Shown here piece by piece: positions 1-8,401 of a stretch of 64,000 bases of DNA; the first letter of the stretch is position 1, and each line of letters begins with the position of its first letter. The DNA lies in NCBI RefSeq assembly GCF_023022965.1, contig NZ_CP095462.1, positions 558,001 through 622,000 of the forward strand, given 5' to 3'. The notes under the pieces are model-generated. The model was not told the DNA's origin. It saw nothing but the letters and a program-made list of their open reading frames with translations, and searched no databases. The position numbers and the translations under genes are program-made. Origin of the DNA: Ectobacillus sp. JY-23 (GTDB lineage Bacteria > Bacillota > Bacilli > Bacillales > Bacillaceae_G).

Positions 1-1200
1 GGCGACTTACCAGCTATGCTGGAAGAATTGAAAAAAGTGGATCCAAAAGATGCAGAGTCATTTTTTGCCTATATGGATTATTGTAGCCGGATGTACGAGC
101 TTAGTACCAAAAGCTTCTATAAACAAAGTCTAGACGGTTTGTCTGAGCTACGTTCTTTACATACACTGAAAGAGTTAATGAGCATGGATCCAATGAAAAG
201 TATGGATCAAATCACGAAAAAACATTTTAAAAACGAAAAAATTCAGCAGCTGTTCAACTTTTTAATTATGTATATCGGCTCTTCGCCATATCATGCACCG
301 GCTATTTTATCTCAGCTTTCTTATGTACAGCTCGGCCTTGGCATTTATTACGTACAGGGCGGTATGTACAATATTGCAAAAGGTATGCTGAAGGTGCTTG
401 ACGAACTTGGTGTAGAGATGAAAACAAATGCGAAGGTGGAGCAGGTTTTAACAGAAGGCACGCGTGCAACTGGTGTTCGTCTTGAATCGGGTGAAGTGAT
501 AGCTGCCGACATCGTCGTTTCTAATCTAGAAGCCATCCCTGCTTATAACAGTATCTTGGATGAATACGGCATGTCTAAAAAGGCAGCAAAAGATTTGGAA
601 AAATACGCACCGACTGTATCTGGACTTGTTCTGCTTCTTGGCGTAGACAAAGAATACAAGCAGCTTGCCCACCACAACTTTTTCTTTTCAGAAAATCCAG
701 AGCGTGAGTTTCATCAAATCTTTAATGAAGGTGTGCCAGCGGACGATCCGACGATTTACATTGGTGTCTCCTCTAAGTCCGATCCATCTCAAGCGCCAGC
801 CGGGAAAGAAAATCTGTTTATTTTAACACACGTTCCACCGCTCAAGGACGGTGAAACATGGGCGGCGCGTAAGGAAGAATATCGCGAGCTCGTTCTAACA
901 AAGCTCGAACGCATGGGAGTTTCTCTCAAATCTCACATTGAATTTGAATATATCTTCACGCCTGATGATTTACGCGAGCTATACGGCGCAAACGGCGGTT
1001 CTATCTATGGTGTTGTCACCGATAGAAAATTAAACGGCGGCTTTAAAATTCCAAGCCGCAGCAAAGTAGTGGAGAATCTGTATTTTGTAGGAGGATCTAC
1101 GCATCCTGGTGGCGGTGTGCCGATGGTGACACTATCCGGTCAGCTAACAGCGGACCTTGTCACTGAAGACCATGGTCATCAACAGCGTTCGATTGGATAA
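1..1200 (+). CDS. phytoene desaturase-family FAD oxidoreductase (3' part)
   Basis: The reading frame is open from the first base, so the gene begins upstream and only about 399 C-terminal residues are seen; the N-terminal Rossmann/FAD-binding motif lies outside. The family (CrtI/CrtN/CrtP) desaturates or oxidises carotenoid precursors using FAD. The diagnostic part visible here is the C-terminal FAD-contacting segment with VGGSTHPGGGVPMV near the end, followed by a short helix and a polar tail. A middle region rich in aromatic and methionine residues fits the lipid-substrate domain. Whether the substrate is a C30 or C40 carotenoid cannot be told. The gene ends at a strong terminator shared with the convergent CAP gene. 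Family call is firm, exact reaction is not. Confidence 0.85.
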   Translation, partial: GDLPAMLEELKKVDPKDAESFFAYMDYCSRMYELSTKSFYKQSLDGLSELRSLHTLKELMSMDPMKSMDQITKKHFKNEKIQQLFNFLIMYIGSSPYHAPAILSQLSYVQLGLGIYYVQGGMYNIAKGMLKVLDELGVEMKTNAKVEQVLTEGTRATGVRLESGEVIAADIVVSNLEAIPAYNSILDEYGMSKKAAKDLEKYAPTVSGLVLLLGVDKEYKQLAHHNFFFSENPEREFHQIFNEGVPADDPTIYIGVSSKSDPSQAPAGKENLFILTHVPPLKDGETWAARKEEYRELVLTKLERMGVSLKSHIEFEYIFTPDDLRELYGANGGSIYGVVTDRKLNGGFKIPSRSKVVENLYFVGGSTHPGGGVPMVTLSGQLTADLVTEDHGHQQRSIG

Positions 1201-1203
1201 CAC

Positions 1204-1230
1204 AAAAACGCGGGGAATACCCGCGTTTTT
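1204..1230. terminator. bidirectional intrinsic terminator
   Basis: An 11-bp perfect stem, AAAAACGCGGG and CCCGCGTTTTT, closes a GAATA loop between two convergent genes. The A and T runs on either side make it usable from both strands. Confidence 0.85.
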
Positions 1231-2153
1231 TATTTACCAATAAACTGTTGTGTCCAAATATTTTTATCCGCTACATATCCTACACCAATATGTGTAAAGG
1301 AATTGTTCAAGATGTTAGCGCGGTGACCTGGGCTATTCATCCATGCTTTTACTACTTCTTCTGGTGTACGTTGTCCCATCGCGATATTTTCACCTGCCGC
1401 GCGATATGTAATGCCGTTTGCACGCATCATATCAAACGGTGAACCGTATGTTGGGCTCGTATGACTAAAATAATTATTTTTTAACATATCCTCTGATTTC
1501 AGTCTTGCAACTTTGCTTAAGTTTGTATCAATTTGCAGTACGTTTAACCCAGCTTTTTGACGTTCGACGTTTGTAAGCTCCACTACTTTTAACTCATACG
1601 CGCTCATTTGACTTGTGCTTGTTGTTGGTTTTGTTGGCTTTGTTTGTACTGTTGTTGATGGTTTTGTCGTTGTTACATAAGCACCGTTTACATAAGCAGC
1701 CTTGCCGTTGTATACAATTTGCACCCAACCGTTTGTGTACTTTTGTTTAATAGTCACAGCCGCTCCTTTTGGTAACCTTCCAATAATCGCCCCGTTAATA
1801 GAAGGCTGTGTGCGAACATTGAGTTCTGGTGCGGTAACGAATGCTTGTACTGTCAATGCTTGTACGGCTTGCGTTGTTGATTGTATATATTGCGCGTTCA
1901 CATAAGCTGCTTTTCCTTGATACGAAATTTTCGCCCAGCCATTTATCATACCATTCACGGTGATGGTTGTGTGTTGTGGTAGTTTACCAAGAATTTGACC
2001 TTGTACAGAAGGCATAGTACGTACATTTAATGCTGAAGCAGTAACTTTTGCGGTTTGTCCTTGCACAATCGGCGTTTGTGCATAAGTAGCTGCTCCCCCT
2101 TGCGTAAGTAATAAACCGGCTGTCGCCAAAGATATAGCTAATGCTTTTTTCAT
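1230..2153 (-). CDS. secreted CAP-domain protein with two SH3b repeats
   Basis: This 307-residue protein starts with a Sec signal peptide (MKKALAIS then a hydrophobic stretch ending near residue 26). Two bacterial SH3b repeats follow at about 32-92 and 103-163; each carries the ALNVRT-P-S-G-I-LP signature and ends in the AAYVN motif, and they usually bind cell-wall peptide. A Thr/Pro/Lys-rich linker leads to a C-terminal CAP (SCP/PR1) domain from about 183, with the typical YFSHTSP, AGENIAMG and SPGHRANIL motifs. The architecture matches YkwD-like secreted proteins of Bacillus, whose biochemical role is unsettled. It is monocistronic: a terminator follows it and bshB2 is separated by 170 bases and its own terminator. 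Confidence 0.9.
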   Translation of the reverse strand: MKKALAISLATAGLLLTQGGAATYAQTPIVQGQTAKVTASALNVRTMPSVQGQILGKLPQHTTITVNGMINGWAKISYQGKAAYVNAQYIQSTTQAVQALTVQAFVTAPELNVRTQPSINGAIIGRLPKGAAVTIKQKYTNGWVQIVYNGKAAYVNGAYVTTTKPSTTVQTKPTKPTTSTSQMSAYELKVVELTNVERQKAGLNVLQIDTNLSKVARLKSEDMLKNNYFSHTSPTYGSPFDMMRANGITYRAAGENIAMGQRTPEEVVKAWMNSPGHRANILNNSFTHIGVGYVADKNIWTQQFIGK

Positions 2154-2253
2154 GATTGCCTTTCCCCCTAGTTATGTATGCTATATATCGAGATTGATTA
2201 TATCATAGGGAAATAGCGAACATCATAGAATGATAGACTTTGTTATTACCTTT

Positions 2254-2267
2254 TTACAAAATTGTAA
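2254..2267. promoter_or_regulatory. TTACAA/TTGTAA palindrome upstream of CAP gene
   Basis: TTACAA-AA-TTGTAA lies about 100 bases upstream of the CAP gene start. Similar palindromes precede the exported wall-enzyme operon and the alkaline phosphatase gene. It may be an operator, but AT-rich DNA makes such matches cheap. Confidence 0.25.
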
Positions 2268-2301
2268 TAAAAGTCGAAATGTATACTCTTTCGTAAAAAA
2301 C

Positions 2302-2325
2302 AAAAAGCCGGTTGAATCCGGCTTT
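2302..2325 (-). terminator. terminator of bshB2
   Basis: AAAGCCGG and CCGGCTTT pair around a 6-base loop and, read on the minus strand, run into a T stretch. The hairpin overlaps the bshB2 stop codon. Confidence 0.75.
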
Positions 2326-2986
2326 AGTTATGTTTATACGTATAAAAGCGTTCAAATTGCAGCCATTGTACAGTTTGCACGTCTTTGTTTTTTAGCTTTG
2401 CTCTTGTCTCTTCCATCATCGCCTCTGTTTGTGAACGATGTGCTGCCAGCGCAGCGAGCTTTTGATCAAACACATCGCGCACATCCACCACAACATCTGG
2501 TTCACCCAGTATTTCAGTCCGGTTTTTGGTAATTGCTACTGCATGAATAACGGGGCGCTCTCCTTTTGGCATACGCTCCACTGCACGTACAGCCGCACGA
2601 CCAAAGGCGTTATGGTCCGGATGAACACCGTGCTCTGGATAAAACGTAATCACAAGAGATGGATTCACTTCACGGATGATTTCCTCAATGCGATCTGCAA
2701 CAAACTCCACATCTTCAAACTCAAGCATTTTATCGTGGAAACCAAGCATGCGCAAGTCTTGAATCCCCATTACCGCACATGCATCCTGTAATTCCTTCTT
2801 TCGAATTTGAGGCATTGTCTCGCGATTTGCGAATACCTGCTTACCCATATTGCGGCCCATTTGCCCTAATGTACCGCACGCGTATGTTACCGGAATACCT
2901 GCTTTCGTATACATTGAAATTGTTCCGCCCGCCGCGAAGGATTCATCATCCGGATGCGGAAACACGACCAATACATGACGCTCCAT
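2324..2986 (-). CDS. bshB2: bacillithiol biosynthesis deacetylase BshB2
   Basis: This 220-residue cytosolic protein belongs to the PIG-L/LmbE zinc deacetylases. The N-terminal HPDDE motif (residues 11-15) and the later HGVHPDH motif supply the zinc ligands and catalytic residues. BshB enzymes remove acetate from GlcNAc-malate in the second step of bacillithiol synthesis; BshB2 is the YojG-type paralogue. It is preceded by yojF with only 12 bases between them, the arrangement seen in Bacillus, so the two are very likely co-transcribed. A well-placed GGAGG lies just upstream of the ATG. Assignment to BshB2 rather than BshB1 rests mainly on the yojF neighbour and on overall resemblance to YojG. 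Confidence 0.9.
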   Translation of the reverse strand: MERHVLVVFPHPDDESFAAGGTISMYTKAGIPVTYACGTLGQMGRNMGKQVFANRETMPQIRKKELQDACAVMGIQDLRMLGFHDKMLEFEDVEFVADRIEEIIREVNPSLVITFYPEHGVHPDHNAFGRAAVRAVERMPKGERPVIHAVAITKNRTEILGEPDVVVDVRDVFDQKLAALAAHRSQTEAMMEETRAKLKNKDVQTVQWLQFERFYTYKHN

Positions 2987-2998
2987 GTGTTTTCCTCC

Positions 2999-3346
2999 TT
3001 AAAACGGTGTTTTGCTTAGTTGAAAAGCTACTGCAAGCTGACCTTTATCATTATGACCGGCAAGCAACAAGCGGCCTTTTTCATCTTTTTCATAATGCGT
3101 AATACCTTCTGCATATACCCAGCCACCATTCAGCTTTAAGCCGACTCGATACGGATACGTACCTGCAATTGATCCGCGCTCAAACGTAATACGCACGTTT
3201 CGAATAAACGCGCCGACTGTCATCATTTTATCGTTAAAATGGGACGCATAAGCGCCGTTTGTCGTTTCCAGATGCAAATACACCTCTTCGTTCACAAACG
3301 CTTGCATCTCATTATGAACTACTTCTTTATCGTAAATGCGCTCCAC
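2999..3346 (-). CDS. yojF: YojF-family protein (DUF1806)
   Basis: This 115-residue protein is recognisable as YojF (DUF1806), a small beta-rich protein of unknown biochemical role that is almost always encoded next to bshB2. The sequence shows alternating short strands, a GGWVYAEG segment and a charged turn EKDEKGR, with no signal peptide or membrane segment. An AGGAGG ribosome site sits 8-9 bases before the ATG. It is the first gene of the yojF-bshB2 pair. A role alongside bacillithiol deacetylation is inferred from the neighbour only. Confidence 0.85.
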   Translation of the reverse strand: MERIYDKEVVHNEMQAFVNEEVYLHLETTNGAYASHFNDKMMTVGAFIRNVRITFERGSIAGTYPYRVGLKLNGGWVYAEGITHYEKDEKGRLLLAGHNDKGQLAVAFQLSKTPF

Positions 3347-3586
3347 GTTTTTTCCTCCTTGCTTTTCGCATGAATAGACATGCTTTACTGTACTAGCTTT
3401 ACATACTTCTAAGAAGAGTGCAATGTTTATGCTTACTTCTCTTATTTCATTCTGAATTCCTTTATATACCTAATTATACCCTATATAACGGTATCTTCCT
3501 GTATCTTCCGCCCCTATTTCTATTTCCTCCTTTATTTTGTTACAATAGAAAAAATTACTATAAAAGCAAAGAAAAGGGTGGAAACA

Positions 3587-4912
3587 TTGGAACATACAGC
3601 TCACGCGGTGGCAAATTGGCAATATTATACCGCAATTGGTGCATTCCTCATCACATACGGCGTTATTATTTCAGAAAAAATCAATCGCGCTGTCATTGCG
3701 CTTCTTGGCGGAAGTATCATGATGCTTCTTGGAATTGTCAACACACAAAAGGCCTTTCATAATCACATACAATGGGAAACCATCACTTTATTGATTGGCA
3801 TGATGATTCTCGTAAATATTACTAGCAAATCCGGCGTATTTGAATTTATAGCTATTAAAGCAGCGAAAACAGCAAAAGGACAACCTATTTCTATTTTGCT
3901 GTTACTTTCACTGCTTACCGCCATTGGCTCGGCATTCTTAGACAATGTAACAACTGTATTGCTCATCGTTCCTGTCACTTTATCCGTGACGCACATGTTA
4001 CAAGTAAATCCTGTGCCTTATTTTATAGCAGAAGTGTTATTTGCCAACATTGGAGGAACAGCTACTCTCATTGGCGACCCCCCAAATATCATGATTGGTT
4101 CTTCTAACAAACACTTGGACTTTAATGCGTTTCTCTTCAACTTAGCGCCCATTGTAGTGGTCATTTCAATTGTAACGCTTAGTATATTGTACTTCTTATA
4201 TCGAAACAAATTACGTGCTACACCTGAGGCAATCGCAGAGCTAATGGCACTGAACGAAGCTGACTGTATCCGTAACCGCCCATTACTGATTAAGTCGCTC
4301 TCTATACTAGGACTTACAATCATAGGATTTTTACTTCATAGTATCATTCATGCCGATGCCGCTGTAATCGCCATCACCGGTGCTACAGTGCTTATGCTGA
4401 TCGCAGTGAAAGAACAGGAAATCGAGGGTGTGTTTGCCCATATTGAATGGATTACAATTTTCTTTTTCGCCGGTCTATTTGTATTGGTTGGCGGCTTAGT
4501 AGATGTTGGTCTTATTGAAGCACTTGCAAAGCAGGTCTTGCACATCACAAATGGCGATATTGGTTTCACTGCTCTTCTTATCCTTTGGGTGTCAGGGATT
4601 GCATCTGCTACTATTGACAATATTCCGTTTGTCGCTACAATGATCCCACTCATTCAAGATTTAGCAACGGGACTAGGGCTTTCCGCGGATTCCGCACAAA
4701 TTGAAGTGCTGTGGTGGGCGCTTTCCTTAGGTGCTTGTTTGGGCGGAAACGGTACCTTAATCGGTGCATCAGCTAACGTTGTGGTAGCCGGTATTGCCAG
4801 CCGTGAAGGACATAGCTTTAGCTATCTACAATTTTTGGCTATTGGTTTGCCGCTCATGCTTCTTTCTCTGCTGCTCTCGCATCTTTATATTTATATTCGT
4901 TATTTGATGTAG
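3587..4912 (+). CDS. ArsB/NhaD-family ion transporter
   Basis: This integral membrane protein of about 441 residues has around eleven hydrophobic segments and belongs to the ArsB/NhaD ion transporter superfamily, whose members exchange sodium for protons or extrude arsenite. The two inverted halves each contain a conserved intramembrane motif: LDNVTTVLL with GDPPNIMIG in the first, and IDNIPFVATM with GGNGTLIGASANVV in the second. No arsenic genes lie nearby, so NhaD-like antiport is the better guess. A GTG nine bases upstream would sit directly on the AAAAGGGTGG ribosome site, so the TTG at 3587 is preferred. The gene stands alone and ends at a strong terminator. Confidence 0.85.
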   Translation: MEHTAHAVANWQYYTAIGAFLITYGVIISEKINRAVIALLGGSIMMLLGIVNTQKAFHNHIQWETITLLIGMMILVNITSKSGVFEFIAIKAAKTAKGQPISILLLLSLLTAIGSAFLDNVTTVLLIVPVTLSVTHMLQVNPVPYFIAEVLFANIGGTATLIGDPPNIMIGSSNKHLDFNAFLFNLAPIVVVISIVTLSILYFLYRNKLRATPEAIAELMALNEADCIRNRPLLIKSLSILGLTIIGFLLHSIIHADAAVIAITGATVLMLIAVKEQEIEGVFAHIEWITIFFFAGLFVLVGGLVDVGLIEALAKQVLHITNGDIGFTALLILWVSGIASATIDNIPFVATMIPLIQDLATGLGLSADSAQIEVLWWALSLGACLGGNGTLIGASANVVVAGIASREGHSFSYLQFLAIGLPLMLLSLLLSHLYIYIRYLM

Positions 4913-4913
4913 T

Positions 4914-4945
4914 GAAAAGAGATGGTCGTTTGACCATCTCTTTTC
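4914..4945. terminator. bidirectional terminator
   Basis: A perfect 14-bp stem (GAAAAGAGATGGTC with GACCATCTCTTTTC) closes a GTTT loop between two convergent genes. Confidence 0.9.
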
Positions 4946-5153
4946 ATCTCCAAAAAATACCGAGAAGTACAATTGCTCCTAGAATCAAGCCGCCAATTTG
5001 TCCAATTGCTGCGGCGTTCCACTGCATAGGCTTCTTTTCATGCCGCAGCTCCCATAGCTCTGCTTGCAGTGCGTGAACTGTTGCTTCGAGCTTTCCTACA
5101 CTCTCTCGCAACTCATGGATATCGCGTTCTACAAGCCTCTTCTCCTCACGCAT
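4944..5153 (-). CDS. small coiled-coil membrane protein, XhlA-like
   Basis: About 69 residues: an N-terminal charged helix with heptad-like leucine spacing (coiled coil, residues 1-40) followed by one C-terminal membrane segment (GGLILGAIVLLGIFW). This is the layout of XhlA-type proteins, which are found with phage holins but also occur as lone chromosomal genes. No lysis genes are adjacent, so a phage role is not supported. The ATG at 5153 is preferred over the one at 5162 because only it has proper spacing from AAGGGG. Function unknown. Confidence 0.6.
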   Translation of the reverse strand: MREEKRLVERDIHELRESVGKLEATVHALQAELWELRHEKKPMQWNAAAIGQIGGLILGAIVLLGIFWR

Positions 5154-5203
5154 ACATATCATCCCCTTTTTATGTATTTCTACATAATGGGATAAAAACC
5201 TTT

Positions 5204-6463
5204 CTATACCAAAAGATTAAACAATGTCGGATTTTGATTAATTTCCATATACTGTACACCTTGCTCCTGCATACGGAGAATGAGTGGTGCGTAGTCTTCC
5301 TTACACTTCAATTCAATCCCAACCAGCGCCGGACCATTATCTTTGTTGCTTTTTTTCGTATACTCAAAGCGAGTGATATCATCATTCGGTCCAAGCACGC
5401 GATCTAAAAACTCACGAAGCGCACGCGGCCGCTGCGGAAAAGCTATGATAAAATAATGCTTGAGCCCTTCATGAATTAGCGAGCGTTCCTTCATCTCCTG
5501 CATGCGCTCAATATCGTTATTACCACCACTAATCACACAAACTACCGTTTTACCACGAATGTGCTCCTGGTATGTTTCGAGCGCCGCAATCGACAATGCG
5601 CCAGCCGGCTCGGCAACAATCGCATTTTTGTTATACAACTCCAAAATACTCGTGCACACCTGACCTTCCGGGACAACAACAATATCATCAAGTAATTGTT
5701 GGGCTATATCAAACGGCAATGCGCCAACACGCTTTACTGCTGCGCCGTCCACAAAGGAACTGATTTGTGATAACGTTACCACGCTTCCTTCTTCTAACGC
5801 AGCTTTCATAGAAGCAGCTCCAAACGGTTCCACACCGATCAGCTTCGTCGCAGGACTCACACCTTTTATATATGTACCAAGACCGGAAACCAATCCACCT
5901 CCGCCAATACCAGCGAACACATAATCAACAGAACGATTGATATCTTGTAAAATTTCAACACCGATGGTACCTTGACCAGCAATCACATGCGGATTATCAA
6001 ACGGATGAATAAACGTCAAGCCGTGCTGCTCTCCATATGCAACAGCTTCGCTATAAGAGCTATCAAATGTATCTCCTCGCAGGATTACCTCAACGGAAGA
6101 GCCGCCAAAAAAACGAACCTGTGATACCTTTTGATTCGGTGTTGTGTTTGGCATAAAAATCTTGGCGGAAATGTTAAGCTTGCGGCACGTATACGCTACT
6201 CCCTGCGCATGATTGCCTGCACTTGCACATACAACGCCTCTGCTTCTTTCCTCTTCGGTAAGATGACTGATGCAGTTGTAGGCACCGCGAATTTTGAACG
6301 AGCGGACAACCTGTAAATCTTCGCGCTTTAAATACACATCGCATTCGTATCGCTCCGATAAAATCGAATCGCGCTGCAGCGGTGTATGGTTTACGATATC
6401 TTTCAATTTCTGCTGGGCAACCAAAATATCTTCAATTTTAACCCGCTCTTTCACATCTTTCAT
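5204..6463 (-). CDS. ilvA: threonine ammonia-lyase (threonine dehydratase)
   Basis: This enzyme deaminates threonine to 2-oxobutanoate, the committed step of isoleucine synthesis. Counting from the preferred ATG at 6463 (419 residues, the usual Bacillus length), the PLP lysine is K57 in RSFKIRGAY. Glycine-rich phosphate-binding loops follow (SAGNHAQG and GIGGGGLVSG). Residues from about 325 form one ACT-like regulatory domain, the site of isoleucine feedback. A longer reading from 6508 lacks a ribosome site, whereas AAGGCGGG sits 7 bases before the chosen start. Two close matches to the CodY box lie just upstream, in line with known CodY repression of ilvA in B. subtilis. Confidence 0.95.
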   Translation of the reverse strand: MKDVKERVKIEDILVAQQKLKDIVNHTPLQRDSILSERYECDVYLKREDLQVVRSFKIRGAYNCISHLTEEERSRGVVCASAGNHAQGVAYTCRKLNISAKIFMPNTTPNQKVSQVRFFGGSSVEVILRGDTFDSSYSEAVAYGEQHGLTFIHPFDNPHVIAGQGTIGVEILQDINRSVDYVFAGIGGGGLVSGLGTYIKGVSPATKLIGVEPFGAASMKAALEEGSVVTLSQISSFVDGAAVKRVGALPFDIAQQLLDDIVVVPEGQVCTSILELYNKNAIVAEPAGALSIAALETYQEHIRGKTVVCVISGGNNDIERMQEMKERSLIHEGLKHYFIIAFPQRPRALREFLDRVLGPNDDITRFEYTKKSNKDNGPALVGIELKCKEDYAPLILRMQEQGVQYMEINQNPTLFNLLV

Positions 6464-6506
6464 CGCTTTACCCGCCTTGTGTTTGAATTTATGTTGAATA
6501 TTATAC

Positions 6507-6521
6507 AATATTCAGAAAATA
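6507..6521 (-). promoter_or_regulatory. CodY-like box 1 of ilvA
   Basis: AATATTCAGAAAATA matches the published CodY consensus AATTTTCWGAAAATT at 13 of 15 positions. It lies 43 bases upstream of the ilvA start. Confidence 0.7.
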
Positions 6522-6540
6522 ATTGAAATTGTTTTCTGCT

Positions 6541-6555
6541 TATTATCTGAAAATT
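6541..6555 (-). promoter_or_regulatory. CodY-like box 2 of ilvA
   Basis: TATTATCTGAAAATT matches the CodY consensus at 13 of 15 positions and sits 34 bases from box 1. Two boxes suggest cooperative repression by branched-chain amino acids and GTP. Confidence 0.65.
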
Positions 6556-6577
6556 ATTTGTGTACTTCCATTTACAT

Positions 6578-6608
6578 AAAAAGAGCGTGTGAGTCCTTTT
6601 CACACACT
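6578..6608 (-). terminator. terminator of the 94-residue gene
   Basis: On the minus strand GTGTGTGA pairs with TCACACGC (one G-U) and is followed by TCTTTTT. It overlaps the end of the 6600-6881 gene and separates it from ilvA regulation. Confidence 0.7.
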
Positions 6609-6881
6609 TAGCATTACAGATGATAGGAGGGAATGACGACGACTTTGTTCCTCTAGCTCATCATGCGCAACTAGCTCATACACTTGTGTGACATGTGCTG
6701 GAAACTCATAATCTCCGAGATATACAATCATATCGCGGGCAGATGCACCTATTGTTAACATAATATTTTTATCGTTATCATTTATCTGTAATACATCTTT
6801 TGTCACAAGCGCTTGCACAAGATGACCCTCATTTAGATACATTTTTCCATAGCGCCTCATATAAAATTGCACTTTCTCCAT
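6600..6881 (-). CDS. hypothetical protein, about 93 residues
   Basis: I do not recognise this protein. It starts with basic residues (MEKVQFYMRRYGK), has no signal peptide or membrane segment, and ends in a serine-rich tail. Mixed alpha/beta content with acidic loops (NDNDKN, AHDELEEQ) looks like a folded cytosolic protein. No clear ribosome site precedes either the ATG at 6881 or the GTG at 6884. Its own terminator supports it being a real gene. Confidence 0.5.
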   Translation of the reverse strand: MEKVQFYMRRYGKMYLNEGHLVQALVTKDVLQINDNDKNIMLTIGASARDMIVYLGDYEFPAHVTQVYELVAHDELEEQSRRHSLLSSVMLSV

Positions 6882-6940
6882 CACACGTACTACTTACGGT
6901 ACAACTGGTAACGTAAAATAGGACGATTGCACCAAAAAGT

Positions 6941-7086
6941 TTAGTGTTTGGAGCTGTAAGCAAAGATCTTCTTTTTATATGTTCCAGAGCATAGCCATTT
7001 CAAAATGATGAGTAAATGAGCCGATTGCACGGTAGACTGTGCTTCTTGTTCAGTAGTTTGCAAAATTCGTTGTAAGCGGTCTGTCA
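6941..7086 (-). CDS. possible small protein, about 48 residues
   Basis: An open frame beginning MTDRLQRILQTTEQEAQS runs to a TAA at 6941. The first half looks like an amphipathic helix, the second is hydrophobic and then lysine-rich. An in-frame ATG at 7096 is an alternative start. Neither has a good ribosome site. It lies in an otherwise empty 290-base gap, so it is listed with low confidence. Confidence 0.25.
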
Positions 7087-7138
7087 TAATAATCATTGTT
7101 TGCGTCAGTAAAAAAACTTTCCTTTCCCTACAATATAT

Positions 7139-7167
7139 CTAAAAGGCAGCACAACACTGCACTGCCT
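7139..7167 (-). terminator. terminator of the exported-protein operon
   Basis: AGGCAG and CTGCCT pair across a 12-base loop and run into TTTTT on the minus strand, immediately after the last gene of the five-gene operon. Confidence 0.65.
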
Positions 7168-7177
7168 CTGTTATGAA

Positions 7178-8374
7178 TTAATTATTTAAAGAAATTGACT
7201 GTACAATATTCCCCGCACTTGGTCCTCCGATTACAAACTTGGCTTCATAGGAAACTGACGTATTTCCTAAAACAGAAAAAGTATAATATTGAATATTGCT
7301 TCCAGGTGTCACTTGCGTACTGCGCCAAACACCATCACTGCCTCGATAAGCGATGAATGCGTTAGCTGATGAATTTCCTTTATAATTTACAGAAAGATGT
7401 CGCGTTGTGCTTCCTGTATTGGTAACTGTTCCTTTAATTGTGTATACAACACCCCAGTTTCCAAGATTGCCGTATTTGCCTTCACCATCAGATTGCGCTA
7501 AGCAGCTTACTGCTCCCCAGCCTGGCATATTAAAAGAAAGCATATCACTAGTGATAGCATTACTGTTAAATGAGGGGCCAATATTGGATACCCATCCGTC
7601 CGTGCGAATAACAGTATTTCCAAAGGTTCCACTTACAAGATTATAGTTTGGATGCTGCACAGCCAGTATGCCTTTTACGTCTGTATTGCTAATCGTGAAA
7701 TTTACATTAGATGCCACCACTTCTGAATACGGGCTCATTCCTTTATATACACGCGCTTCATGAGTTCCATCAGTTTCTATCCGTTGCACATATCCCATGT
7801 ATGAGGTAGAGCCGTCAAGCGCTGAGAAGCTCCGGTAAGCTATGTTATTTATAATAACTTGGCCCCCACTAATATCAAAATCAATTACTCCACTAAAAAA
7901 GCTCCCATTTGGCACAGAATTATCCTTGCGCATAACCCAGTAACTTCCTCCAGCAGGAATGGAATAAGCAGTACCTAAGGATGAATAGTTACTGAACATT
8001 TGTGCAAACGGTCTACCTCCATATACACTCGCTTCATAGCCTGCACCGTACACAGTTACATTTACTGCATAAGAGTTAGGGTTATACAGTTGAATACCAA
8101 AACCAATGGTCAACCCTGTTCGATTCACATGTTCAAAGAAATTACGATATTTACCGGGCACGAGTGTGTCCCGATAAATACTTTTATCACCTAATGTACT
8201 GTCACCTAAATCCTCAGTATAAATTTGTTCAGGATTATTAACAAAAATAAGGGAACGTTCGCCTGTTTTCACATAGGAAACACTTGGAACTGTCGCAGCT
8301 GTCGCAACTGCACACCAACCGAATAATAAGACAGACACTACAAGAGAAATCACATTCCTTTTTCTTTTTAACAT
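7178..8374 (-). CDS. secreted beta-rich protein of unknown function
   Basis: This 398-residue protein has a clear Sec signal peptide: basic start MLKRKRN, a hydrophobic core, and cleavage expected near ATAAT (about residue 27). The mature part is rich in Ser, Thr, Asn, Gly and aromatics with alternating strands, as in extracellular beta-sandwich proteins. Almost no cysteine is present and no catalytic motif stands out. I cannot assign a family. It is the last gene of an operon whose other members are two wall hydrolases, an anchored propeller and a PrsA-like foldase, so a surface or wall-associated role is likely. GGGGAGAGG precedes its ATG. Confidence 0.75.
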   Translation of the reverse strand: MLKRKRNVISLVVSVLLFGWCAVATAATVPSVSYVKTGERSLIFVNNPEQIYTEDLGDSTLGDKSIYRDTLVPGKYRNFFEHVNRTGLTIGFGIQLYNPNSYAVNVTVYGAGYEASVYGGRPFAQMFSNYSSLGTAYSIPAGGSYWVMRKDNSVPNGSFFSGVIDFDISGGQVIINNIAYRSFSALDGSTSYMGYVQRIETDGTHEARVYKGMSPYSEVVASNVNFTISNTDVKGILAVQHPNYNLVSGTFGNTVIRTDGWVSNIGPSFNSNAITSDMLSFNMPGWGAVSCLAQSDGEGKYGNLGNWGVVYTIKGTVTNTGSTTRHLSVNYKGNSSANAFIAYRGSDGVWRSTQVTPGSNIQYYTFSVLGNTSVSYEAKFVIGGPSAGNIVQSISLNN

Positions 8375-8401
8375 CGTGCCTCTCCCCTTCTATTGCGTCT
8401 T

